From: Modestobacter marinus
GTDB lineage: Bacteria; Actinomycetota; Actinomycetes; Mycobacteriales; Geodermatophilaceae
Reading direction: 5' to 3'
Assembly: GCF_011758655.1 (NCBI RefSeq)
Contig: NZ_JAAMPA010000001.1
Span: 1,364,001 to 1,428,000 of the forward strand
DNA length: 64,000 bases
Shown here: positions 28,877 to 36,205 of the stretch, piece after piece
Layout: each line of letters starts with the position of its first letter
How positions within the stretch are numbered: the first letter of the stretch is position 1
Notes under the pieces: generated by a model
The model's database searches: none
Told to the model about the DNA's origin: nothing
The model's input: only the letters and a program-made list of their open reading frames with translations
Made by a program: the position numbers and the translations under genes

Positions 28877-29815
28877 GTGCCCCTGGACCCGGAGAACAGC
28901 CCCGACGTCGACGTCCTCGTCGACCGGGGCTGCGCGCTCGCCGACCGGGGGGACCACGAGCAGGCGGTCGAGCTGCTCGGCACGGCGGCAGCGCACGGCG
29001 ACCCGGTCGCCCTCCGGCACCTGGGCGCCTGCCTGGGCGTCCTCGGCCGCTGGGCGGAGGCCGCCGTGGCGCACCGCCGGGCCGCCGACGCCGGCCAGGA
29101 CGCCGCCTGGCTGGACCTGGCGCGGGCGCTGCTGCGGCTGGGCTGCTGGTCGGAGGCGGAGACCGCCGCCCGGACCGCTGTCGACCGCGGGGAGCCGGGG
29201 GGCTGGGCCGCGCTGAGCGGGGCGCTGCAGGGCCAGGACCGCGCGGCCGAGGCGGAACGGACGTTCCGGGTGGCCGCCGAACGCGGCGAGCACCCGGCCG
29301 CGCTGGAGCTGGCCTACCTGCTGCGGTCGTCCGGGCGGCAGCTGGCGGCCTGGCACTGGGCGCAGGTCGCCGCGGACGCCGGCAACCCGGTGGCCCGCGC
29401 CACCCTGGCCTGCTGGCGCTGGCAGGAGAGCCACGACCTCGCCCTCGAGCCGGAGCTGCGGGTCGGCGCCGACCACCACCAGCACGCCCGCACCGGCCTG
29501 GCCGACCTGCTGCGCAGCACCGGGCGGGTCGAGGAGGCCCGGGCGGTGCTGGAGCGCGGCGCTGCCCGCGGCGAGCTCGCGAGCTGGCTGCCGCTGGGCA
29601 ACCTGTACCGCGACGAGCTGGACGACGCCGTCGCCGCCGAGGCCGCGTACCGGGCCGGGGTCGAGGGCGGGGACCTGCACGCCCACCACGACCTCGCCGT
29701 GCTGCTGCTGGAGACCGGCGACGTCGACACCGCCGTCGAGCACTTCTCCATCGCCGCCGCCGGCGGGGACGAGCTGGCCGCCCGGGTGCTGCGCGAGGTC
29801 CTCGGCGACAGCTGA
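28877..29815 (+). CDS. Sel1/TPR-like repeat protein
   Basis: A 312-residue helical repeat protein without signal peptide. About eight units of roughly 35 residues can be followed, with the recurrent pattern of Ala-rich helix pairs and a Gly turn (AVELLGTAAAHGDPVALRHLG, cut here, then AAVAHRRAADAGQDAAWLDLA and similar). Such proteins are scaffolds for other proteins; no enzymatic motif is present. GTG 28877 has no strong Shine-Dalgarno sequence. It lies between dinB and the convergent thiD gene with no obvious partner. Confidence 0.75.
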   Translation: MPLDPENSPDVDVLVDRGCALADRGDHEQAVELLGTAAAHGDPVALRHLGACLGVLGRWAEAAVAHRRAADAGQDAAWLDLARALLRLGCWSEAETAARTAVDRGEPGGWAALSGALQGQDRAAEAERTFRVAAERGEHPAALELAYLLRSSGRQLAAWHWAQVAADAGNPVARATLACWRWQESHDLALEPELRVGADHHQHARTGLADLLRSTGRVEEARAVLERGAARGELASWLPLGNLYRDELDDAVAAEAAYRAGVEGGDLHAHHDLAVLLLETGDVDTAVEHFSIAAAGGDELAARVLREVLGDS

Positions 29816-29833
29816 GTCAGCAGCGGCGCAGGC

Positions 29834-30652
29834 TCACCAGCGGCCGGCGAAGTGGTGCACCGGGCCGTGCCCGGAGCCGACCCCGAGCGACTCCCCGGCC
29901 TCGAGCGCGGCCTGCAGGTAGTCCCGCGCCTGGTCGACCAGCGGCGCCCAGTCCAGCTGCCGCCCGGCCAGCCGTTCCCGGGCGGCCAGCGCCGCCAGCG
30001 CCGAGGACAGCGTGCAGCCGGTGCCGTGGGTCGACGACGTCGACACCCGGGGGCGCCGGGTCTCCCGCACCCCACCCGCGGTCGCGAGGACGTCGACGCT
30101 CTCCTCCCCGCCCAGGTGCCCGCCCTTGAGCAGCACCGCCGCCGGCCCCAGCGCCAGCAGCGCGCGGGCCTGCGGGGCCAGCTCCTCGACCGTCGTCGCC
30201 GGCGGCACGTCCAGCAGGGCCGCCGCCTCGGGCACGTTCGGGGTGAGCAGGTCGGTCACCGGCAGCAGGTCGGTGCGGACGGCGTCGACCGCCTCCGCCG
30301 AGATCAGCCGGTCGCCGCTGGTCGCCACCATCACCGGGTCGCAGACCACGGGGCCGCCGGGCCGGTCGGCCAGCGCCGCGGCGACCGTCCGCACCACGTC
30401 GGCGGTGCCGAGCATCCCGAGCTTGGTGGCGTGCACGGTCACGTCGTCCAGCAGGGTGGCCAGCTGCTCACCGACGAAGCCGGCCGGCACGGGGTGCACG
30501 CCGGTGACGCCGCGGGTGTTCTGCGCGGTCAGCGCGGTGAGCACCGCGGTGCCGTAGACGCCGAGCGCGCTGAAGGTCTTGAGGTCGGCCTGGATGCCGG
30601 CGCCACCGCTGGGGTCGCTGCCGGCCACGGTGAGGGCCACGGCGGCGGTCAT
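29834..30652 (-). CDS. thiD: Hydroxymethylpyrimidine (phosphate) kinase
   Basis: Phosphorylates HMP and HMP-P for thiamine synthesis. The 272 residues show the ribokinase-like fold of ThiD: LTVAGSDPSGGAGIQADLK at the start, PVMVATSGDRL in the middle, LLTPNVPEAAALL, and the anion-hole region STHGTGCTLSSALAA near the end. ATG 30652 lies in the overlap ATGA with thiE, so the two are translationally coupled. Third gene of the thiMED operon controlled by the TPP riboswitch. Confidence 0.95.
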   Translation of the reverse strand: MTAAVALTVAGSDPSGGAGIQADLKTFSALGVYGTAVLTALTAQNTRGVTGVHPVPAGFVGEQLATLLDDVTVHATKLGMLGTADVVRTVAAALADRPGGPVVCDPVMVATSGDRLISAEAVDAVRTDLLPVTDLLTPNVPEAAALLDVPPATTVEELAPQARALLALGPAAVLLKGGHLGGEESVDVLATAGGVRETRRPRVSTSSTHGTGCTLSSALAALAARERLAGRQLDWAPLVDQARDYLQAALEAGESLGVGSGHGPVHHFAGRW

Positions 30653-31314
30653 CGGGCCACCAGCTCCCCGGCCATCGCGGCGCGCAGGGTCCGCGCGGCG
30701 GCCGCCGGGTCGGCGGCGGCGCAGATGTCGGAGACCACGCAGATGCCGTCGACCCCGGTGCCGGCCACGGCGGCGGCCGTCGCCGCGGAGATGCCGCCGA
30801 TGGCCACCGACAGCAGCCCCCCGGCGCGGGCCCGGGCTGCCAGCGCGCTGGTGCCGTCGAGTTCCAGGGCGGCGCCGGCGTCCGGCTTGGTCGGGGTGGA
30901 CCAGACCGGGCTGAGACCGACCAGGTCGGCGGTGCCCGCCGGCAGCGCGAGGACGTCGTCCAGCTCGGCGGTGCTGCCGACGGAGACGCCGACCAGGACG
31001 TCGGGGCCCAGCAGCCTGCGGACGTCGACGGCCGGCAGGTCGTCCTGGCCCACGTGCACGCCGTCGGCGCCGGTGAGCAGGGCGACGTCCACGGCGTCGT
31101 TGACGAACAGCCGGACCTGCGGGGTCGGCCGGAGCACCTCCTGCACCGCGCGGGTGAGGGCGAGCAGGTCGCGGCGGCCGGCGGTCTTGTCCCGCACCTG
31201 CACCGCGGTCACCCCGCCGGAGACGGCGGCGGCGACCACCTCGGGCACCGACCGGGGCGCGCAGAGCAGCGTGTCGGTGACCAGGTACAGCCGCGGGTCG
31301 AAGCCGGCCCTCAT
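30649..31314 (-). CDS. thiE: Thiamine-phosphate synthase
   Basis: Joins HMP-PP and the thiazole phosphate to thiamine phosphate. The 221-residue TIM barrel has [37 protein letters not shown] and the phosphate loop [13 protein letters not shown], all typical of ThiE. Start ATG 31314 overlaps the thiM stop by four bases (ATGA). Middle gene of the operon. Confidence 0.95.
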   Translation of the reverse strand: MRAGFDPRLYLVTDTLLCAPRSVPEVVAAAVSGGVTAVQVRDKTAGRRDLLALTRAVQEVLRPTPQVRLFVNDAVDVALLTGADGVHVGQDDLPAVDVRRLLGPDVLVGVSVGSTAELDDVLALPAGTADLVGLSPVWSTPTKPDAGAALELDGTSALAARARAGGLLSVAIGGISAATAAAVAGTGVDGICVVSDICAAADPAAAARTLRAAMAGELVAR

Positions 31315-32105
31315 GCGCTGCGGACGTCGGCGCAGGCGAGCGCGTCGCCGTCGACCGCGTCCAGCGCGTCCAGCCAGAGCGCGGCGAACGTGCCCGGCCC
31401 GGCGGCGAGCCCGGCCGCGGCCTCGGCGGCCAGCGCCACGTGCGCGTGCGCGGCGACGACGGCGGTGAGCCGGTCACCGGTGGTGGCGACGTAGGCGGCG
31501 ACGACGCCGCCCAGCGCGCAGCCGGCGCCGGTGGTCCGGGTGAGCAGCGGGGAGCCGCCGCCCACCCGGACCACCCGGTCCCCGTCGGTGACGACGTCGA
31601 CCGGACCGCTGACCGCGACGATGCCGCCGGTCCGGCGGGCCAGCTCCCCGGCCGCCTCGAGCGCGGCCTCCGGGGTGTCGGTGCTCTCCACGCCGCGGCC
31701 GCCCTTGCCGGCGCCGGCCAGGGCGAGCACCTCGGAGGCGTTGCCGCGGACGACGGCGGGGCGCAGCTCGACCAGGTCGGCGGCGAGCTCGGTGCGGAAG
31801 GTGAGCCCGCCGACGGCCACCGGGTCCAGCACCCACGGCGTGCCCACCTCGCTGGCGGTTCGGGCGGCGAGCCGCATCGCCTCGGCGGTGCGCTGCTGCA
31901 CCGTGCCCACGTTGACCAGCACCGCGGAGGCGACGGCGGCGAACTCACCGGCCTCGGCCGGGTCGTCGACCATGGCCGGTGCGGCGCCGATCGCCAGCAG
32001 CGCGTTGGCGGTGATCGTCTGCACGACCGTGTTGGTCAGGCAGTGCACCAGGGGTGCGGAGTCGCGCAGCGCCGTGCCGGCAGCGCGCAGGTCGATGGCG
32101 TCCAT
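31311..32105 (-). CDS. thiM: Hydroxyethylthiazole kinase
   Basis: Salvages thiazole by phosphorylating hydroxyethylthiazole. The 264 residues carry [32 protein letters not shown] and the catalytic stretch [11 protein letters not shown] of ThiM. The start ATG 32105 lies just behind the riboswitch, whose 3' end contains the likely ribosome binding site AAGGGA. With thiE and thiD the operon makes a salvage route (thiazole plus HMP); no thiC or thiG is present in the window. Confidence 0.95.
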   Translation of the reverse strand: MDAIDLRAAGTALRDSAPLVHCLTNTVVQTITANALLAIGAAPAMVDDPAEAGEFAAVASAVLVNVGTVQQRTAEAMRLAARTASEVGTPWVLDPVAVGGLTFRTELAADLVELRPAVVRGNASEVLALAGAGKGGRGVESTDTPEAALEAAGELARRTGGIVAVSGPVDVVTDGDRVVRVGGGSPLLTRTTGAGCALGGVVAAYVATTGDRLTAVVAAHAHVALAAEAAAGLAAGPGTFAALWLDALDAVDGDALACADVRSA

Positions 32106-32112
32106 CGCGGTG

Positions 32113-32190
32113 ACATCCCTTCGCCAGTACCAACTGGAGCAGGTTCGACGGGTGTGCTCTCAGTCCCCGGTGGGACACCCCGTGTCAGCT
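32113..32190 (-). promoter_or_regulatory. TPP riboswitch (THI element) of thiMED
   Basis: Read on the minus strand the region has the conserved parts in order: ACGGGGTG, CTGAGA, ACCCGT, GAACCTG, then TACTGGCGAAGGGA at the 3' end. The AAGGGA ends about a dozen bases before the thiM start, so TPP binding would hide the ribosome binding site, that is, translational control. A -10-like TTAGCGT lies just upstream on the minus strand, near 32195-32200. Confidence 0.93.
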
Positions 32191-32268
32191 CGCGACGCTA
32201 ACACCGCCCCGCTCACCCGGGCGGGTGACGGGGGCTCCACGTCCGGCCGGCCCGGCCGATGGAGCGAT

Positions 32269-32883
32269 GTGAGGTCCCGTCCCGATCGCCCGGCCACCGG
32301 TCGCCGTCCGCGGCCCCGCTCGGTGCGCCTGGCCGGCGCCGCCGCCGCGGGCATCGCGCTGGTGCTGGCCGCGGCGCTGGTCTGGCACGGGGCCTACGCC
32401 GGGTTCAGTGCCACCACCGGCTCGCTTGCGTTGCCCACCGTCAGCACCGGCACGCTCGCGCTGACCGACGACGACTCCGCCGTCCGGATGTTCACCGCCA
32501 CGGGGCTGCGCCCGGGGGCCTCGGGCACCCGGTGCGTCGCCGTCACCGCATCCGGGTCACCGGCCACCGTCCGGCTGTACGGCACCGGCCGGAGCAGCAC
32601 CAACGGGCTGGCCGCCCAGCTGGACCTCGCCATCGCCGTGGGGACGGGCGGCTCGAGCGGCGACTGCGCCGGCTTCACGTCCTCCGCCACCGCCTACACC
32701 GGCACCCTCGCCGGCTTCCCCACCGACCGCTGGGCCGCCGGCGTCGGCAGCTGGTCCAGCACCGGCGCCGCGCCCACCACCCGCGTCTACAAGGTCGACT
32801 GGACGCTGCGGGCCGGTGCCCCGGCGAGCACCCAGAACGGCACCGCCAGGCTCAGCTTCGTCTGGGAGGCGCGCACCCGATGA
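32269..32883 (+). CDS. Small secreted protein, candidate SipW-type substrate
   Basis: A 204-residue exported protein of unknown function. A basic head (RPRPRSVRLAG) and one hydrophobic helix (about residues 20-42) are followed by HGAYAGFSATTGSLALP, which resembles the cleavage region of TasA/camelysin-type proteins processed by SipW signal peptidases. The rest is Ser/Thr/Gly-rich and beta-like with two cysteines. GTG 32269 has GGAG four bases upstream. Its stop overlaps the start of the signal peptidase gene (ATGA), so the pair is one unit. Function as a fibre or surface component is a guess from the pairing. Confidence 0.7.
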   Translation: MRSRPDRPATGRRPRPRSVRLAGAAAAGIALVLAAALVWHGAYAGFSATTGSLALPTVSTGTLALTDDDSAVRMFTATGLRPGASGTRCVAVTASGSPATVRLYGTGRSSTNGLAAQLDLAIAVGTGGSSGDCAGFTSSATAYTGTLAGFPTDRWAAGVGSWSSTGAAPTTRVYKVDWTLRAGAPASTQNGTARLSFVWEARTR

Positions 32884-34274
32884 CCGCCACCCGTTCCGTG
32901 TCCCGAGCTGCCGCCTGGCGCCGCGGCAGGTCCGCGCTGGTGCTCAGCAGCCTCGCCCGGGCGCTGCTCGGCACCCTGGCGCTGCTGCTCGCCGTCTCGG
33001 TCGCACCCACGGTCGTCGGCTGGGAGACCACCGTCGTCCTCTCCGGCTCGATGGAGCCCGGCGTCTCCCCCGGGGACGTCGCCGTCGTCCGGCCGGTCCC
33101 CATCGCCGACCTCGCCGTCGGGGACGTGCTCCTCGTCGACGACCCCGACGCACCCGGCCGGCTGCGGCTGCACCGGCTGGTCGCCGTCGAGGACGGCGGA
33201 CTCCGGCTGCAGGGTGACGCCAACCCCACGCCGGACCCCCAGCTCGTCGACCCGTCCACCGTGCACGGCGTCGGCGCGCTCCGGCTGCCGGCGCTGGGCC
33301 TGCCCGTGCTGTGGGCGGCGGAGGGGCGGGCGCTCCCCCTCGCCGGCGGTGCCGCCCTGCTCGCCCTGGTCGTCGCCCTCGCGCTCGCCCACCGCACGGC
33401 CGAGGACGACGACGGGCCGGCGACCGGCAGCGGGTGGTGGGGCGCGCGTCTCGCCGTCCCGGCCGTGGCCGTCGGCCTCGCCGCCCTGCTCGGCCCCCTG
33501 CCCGGCACCTCGGCGGTGGGCGCCGTCTTCACCGCGACCACCGCGAACGACGCCAACTCCTGGGCCTCGGTCCGCTACTACACGTGCACCTCGGCCGGCG
33601 CGAGCGCGCCCGGGTACCTGGCACTGCAGGAGACCGCCGGGCCGGTCGCGGTGAACAGCGGGCTCTACGCCGGGGCGGTCGACGGGTACTACAGCAGCAG
33701 CGGGATCACCTACCGGGTCCCCGGCCCGGCCTGCGGGGGCGACGGCAAGGGGGTCCGGCTCGACGGCGGGTCCGGCCACGTCTACTCGACGACCGCACTG
33801 GCGAACCCGCAGACCTTCAGCGTCCAGGTCTGGTTCGCCACCACCACCCGGGACGGCGGCAAGCTCATCGGCTTCGGCAACGGCACCCGGGGCGCCGCCT
33901 CCACCCAGTACGACCGGCACGTCTACATGACCGACTCCGGCACGCTCACCTTCGGCGTCTACGACGGGTCGCCGGTGACGACGACGTCGCCCGGCAGCTA
34001 CAACGACGGCGCCTGGCACCAGATGACGGCCACGTTCTCCCCGGGCACCGGGCTGCGGCTCTACGTGGACGGCGCCCTGGTGGCGAGCCGCCGGGACGCG
34101 ACCGCGGCCGAGCCGTTCACCGGCTACTGGCGGGTCGGCTACGACACGATCAGCAGCGCGTGGCCCGGGGCGCCGCGGAGCGCGTTCTTCGCCGGGTCGG
34201 TGGCGCACGTCAGCGTCTACACCAGCGTGCTGTCGGACGCCGACGTCGCCGCGCAGTACCGCGCCGCCGGCTGA
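32880..34274 (+). CDS. SipW-type signal peptidase I fused to a LamG-like domain
   Basis: A 464-residue two-part membrane protein. Residues 1-175 form a type I signal peptidase of the SipW/archaeal kind: first helix at about 20-48, nucleophile Ser57 in VVLSGSMEPG, His98 in RLRLHRLVAVEDGG in place of the usual lysine, and the conserved GDAN segment at 112-115, then a second helix (154-171). Residues 189-205 form another hydrophobic helix that ends in SAVGAVFTATTANDANSW, itself like a SipW cleavage region. The last 225 residues look like a concanavalin/LamG lectin domain (FSVQVWFATTTRDGGKLIG, DGAWHQM, LRLYVDGALVASR). So the enzyme may carry its own substrate. GGGAGG precedes the ATG. Confidence 0.85.
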   Translation: MTATRSVSRAAAWRRGRSALVLSSLARALLGTLALLLAVSVAPTVVGWETTVVLSGSMEPGVSPGDVAVVRPVPIADLAVGDVLLVDDPDAPGRLRLHRLVAVEDGGLRLQGDANPTPDPQLVDPSTVHGVGALRLPALGLPVLWAAEGRALPLAGGAALLALVVALALAHRTAEDDDGPATGSGWWGARLAVPAVAVGLAALLGPLPGTSAVGAVFTATTANDANSWASVRYYTCTSAGASAPGYLALQETAGPVAVNSGLYAGAVDGYYSSSGITYRVPGPACGGDGKGVRLDGGSGHVYSTTALANPQTFSVQVWFATTTRDGGKLIGFGNGTRGAASTQYDRHVYMTDSGTLTFGVYDGSPVTTTSPGSYNDGAWHQMTATFSPGTGLRLYVDGALVASRRDATAAEPFTGYWRVGYDTISSAWPGAPRSAFFAGSVAHVSVYTSVLSDADVAAQYRAAG

Positions 34275-34285
34275 CCGAGCCGTGA

Positions 34286-34303
34286 GCGTTCCCGCGGGAA
34301 CGC
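34286..34303. terminator. Palindromic terminator after the signal peptidase gene
   Basis: The perfect 18-base palindrome GCGTTCCCGCGGGAACGC begins 12 bases after the stop codon. Degenerate relatives (CCGCGGGAACGC, GCGTTCCCGCGGGAGC) occur inside genes near 35018 and 42510, so this may be a preferred local motif. Confidence 0.5.
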
Positions 34304-34355
34304 CCCCACGCCGGTGAGCTGCGGTTCTGTCGTACCTCCTGCCTAGCGTCGGGTC

Positions 34356-35738
34356 ATGGGTGCAGTCGTGGCGGTGCGGGACGTGTCGGGGCCGGACGTG
34401 GCGGAGCGCGGGTCGGTCGGGCGGTCGATCGAGGAGCTGGCCCGGGAGATCCGGTCCGGTGCGGTGCGGCTGGCGGCGGCGACCGCAGCCTGGTTGCGGC
34501 TGGTCGCGGAGTTCGACGCCCGGGAGGGCTGGGGCGAGGTCGGCGTCAAGAGCTGTGCGCACTGGCTGGCCTGGAAGTGCGGGATGGGTCCGGGAGCCGC
34601 CCGGGAGCACGTCCGGGTCGCCAGGGCGCTGGGCGCGCTGCCGGTGACGGCGGAGGCGTTCGCCGCCGGGAGGCTGTCGTACTCGAAGGTGCGGGCGATC
34701 ACCCGGGTGGCCGACGCAGGCACCGAAGTCGAGTTGGTCGAGCTGGCCAGGCACGCCACGGCGTCCCAGGTCGAGCGGGTGGTCCGGGCCTGGCGCCGGT
34801 CGGACGCCGTCGATGAGGAGCTCGTCGCGGAGAAGCGGTCCTTCCAGTGGCACTGGGACGCCGACGGGATGCTCGTGCTGCAGGTGCGGATGGACGGCGA
34901 GGCCGGCGCCGCGCTGCTGGCGGCGGTCGAGTCACTGGCGGAACGGGACGCCCGCCGGGAACGCGCCGCCGCGACCCGGGCGGCCGCCGCCGACTGCCCG
35001 GCGGACCCCGGGACGCCCCCGCGGGAACGCATGAGTGCCCGGCGCTGCCGGGTGTTGGCCCAGCTGGCCGAGGTCGCCGCTGACACCGGACGACGAGCCG
35101 GCGACCCGCCACGCCGCGAGGTGGTGGTGCACGTGGACGCCGACGTCCTGGCCACTGACGCTGCCGCCGGGCGGGCACACCTGGAGGGTGGCCCGGCGCT
35201 CTCCCCTGCACAGGTGCGGCGGATGGCGTGCGAGGCGTCGCTGACGGTCATCGTGGAGCGGGAGGGCCGGCCGCTCGCGATGGGGCGGCGCCGGCGGCTG
35301 GCGACCGCAGCGCAGCGGCGGGCGTTGCTGGCCCGGGACGGCGGCTGCGTGCGACCGGGCTGCACCGAGACCCGGGTCGAGCGGCTGCACGCCCACCACC
35401 TGACCCCCTGGCGGCTGGGTGGCCGCACCGACGTGTCGGCCATGGTGCTGCTGTGCGACACCGACCACGGCTTGGTGCACGACGAGGGGATCGAGCTCGC
35501 CCATCGAGGTCGGGAGCTGGTCGCACACGACCGGTCCGGGCAGCGGGTCTGGGGTCCGGCCGACCCGGCCTTCACCACCGGCCTGACCACCGGCGAGACG
35601 TCGCGGCCGCTCCTGACCCTCGTGCCTGACGCGTCGCTGCCGGACGCCATGCCGGCCGGTGGGGAACGCATGGACCTCGGGCACGTCGTGTGGGCACTGC
35701 TGGCCCACCGGGATCACCTGCGGCGGACGGCGTCCTGA
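34356..35738 (+). CDS. DUF222 / HNH endonuclease protein (13E12 repeat type)
   Basis: A 460-residue protein with an N-terminal DUF222 helical domain (about 20-220; SYSKVRAITRVADAG) and a C-terminal HNH nuclease motif (about residues 325-375): DGGCVRPGC, then HAHHLTPWRLGGRTD and LLCDTDHGLVHD. The zinc and catalytic residues C...C, HH, and the DH pair are present. Families of this type are multi-copy in actinobacteria and behave like mobile or domesticated genes; their function is unproven. ATG 34356 lacks a clear ribosome binding site. The nearby acetyltransferase gene is 20 bases downstream. Confidence 0.88.
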   Translation: MGAVVAVRDVSGPDVAERGSVGRSIEELAREIRSGAVRLAAATAAWLRLVAEFDAREGWGEVGVKSCAHWLAWKCGMGPGAAREHVRVARALGALPVTAEAFAAGRLSYSKVRAITRVADAGTEVELVELARHATASQVERVVRAWRRSDAVDEELVAEKRSFQWHWDADGMLVLQVRMDGEAGAALLAAVESLAERDARRERAAATRAAAADCPADPGTPPRERMSARRCRVLAQLAEVAADTGRRAGDPPRREVVVHVDADVLATDAAAGRAHLEGGPALSPAQVRRMACEASLTVIVEREGRPLAMGRRRRLATAAQRRALLARDGGCVRPGCTETRVERLHAHHLTPWRLGGRTDVSAMVLLCDTDHGLVHDEGIELAHRGRELVAHDRSGQRVWGPADPAFTTGLTTGETSRPLLTLVPDASLPDAMPAGGERMDLGHVVWALLAHRDHLRRTAS

Positions 35739-35758
35739 GGGCTTGCGACGATGCACGG

Positions 35759-36205
35759 GTGACCGATGCACCTGCGCTGCGCGAGGCGGCCTTCGCCGAG
35801 CTGACCCCGGCCGAGCTCTACGGCATCCTGCGCCTGCGGGTCGACGTCTTCGTGGTGGAGCAGGCCTGCCCGTACCCGGAGCTGGACGGCCGGGACGCCG
35901 AGCCGACCACCGTGCACCTCTGGCACGAGTCCGACGACGGCACCGTGCTCGCCACGATCCGGGTGCTGACCAACGGCGAGGACCGGTCGATCGGCCGGGT
36001 CGCGACCGCGGAGCACGCCCGGGGTCGCGGGCTGTCGGCCCAGCTCATCGCGCGCGGCATCGAGCTGTGCGCGGGGCGCACGATCGACATCGGCGCTCAG
36101 GCCTACCTGGAGGCCTGGTACGAGCGCTTCGGCTTCCGGCGCTCGGGGCCGGACTACGTCGAGGACGGCATCCCGCACCTGCCGATGCGACGGGCCGCCG
36201 GCTAG
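35759..36205 (+). CDS. GNAT acetyltransferase, ElaA type
   Basis: A 148-residue GNAT enzyme that would transfer acetyl from acetyl-CoA to an amine. The ElaA signature is clear: ELYGILRLRVDVFVVEQACP at the N-terminus, then the CoA loop ATAEHARGRGLSAQLI and the C-terminal AYLEAWYERFGFRRSG. The substrate is unknown. GTG 35759 is in frame with an earlier open frame, and is favoured because it matches the family length. Its stop TAG overlaps the stop of the convergent helicase gene in the palindrome CTAG. Confidence 0.88.
   Translation: MTDAPALREAAFAELTPAELYGILRLRVDVFVVEQACPYPELDGRDAEPTTVHLWHESDDGTVLATIRVLTNGEDRSIGRVATAEHARGRGLSAQLIARGIELCAGRTIDIGAQAYLEAWYERFGFRRSGPDYVEDGIPHLPMRRAAG

Noticed and set aside
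34286..34303. GCGTTCCCGCGGGAACGC as an SOS box or parS relative
   Set aside because: The core lacks CGAAC-N4-GTTCG and CACGTG; it lies directly behind a stop codon and fits a terminator.
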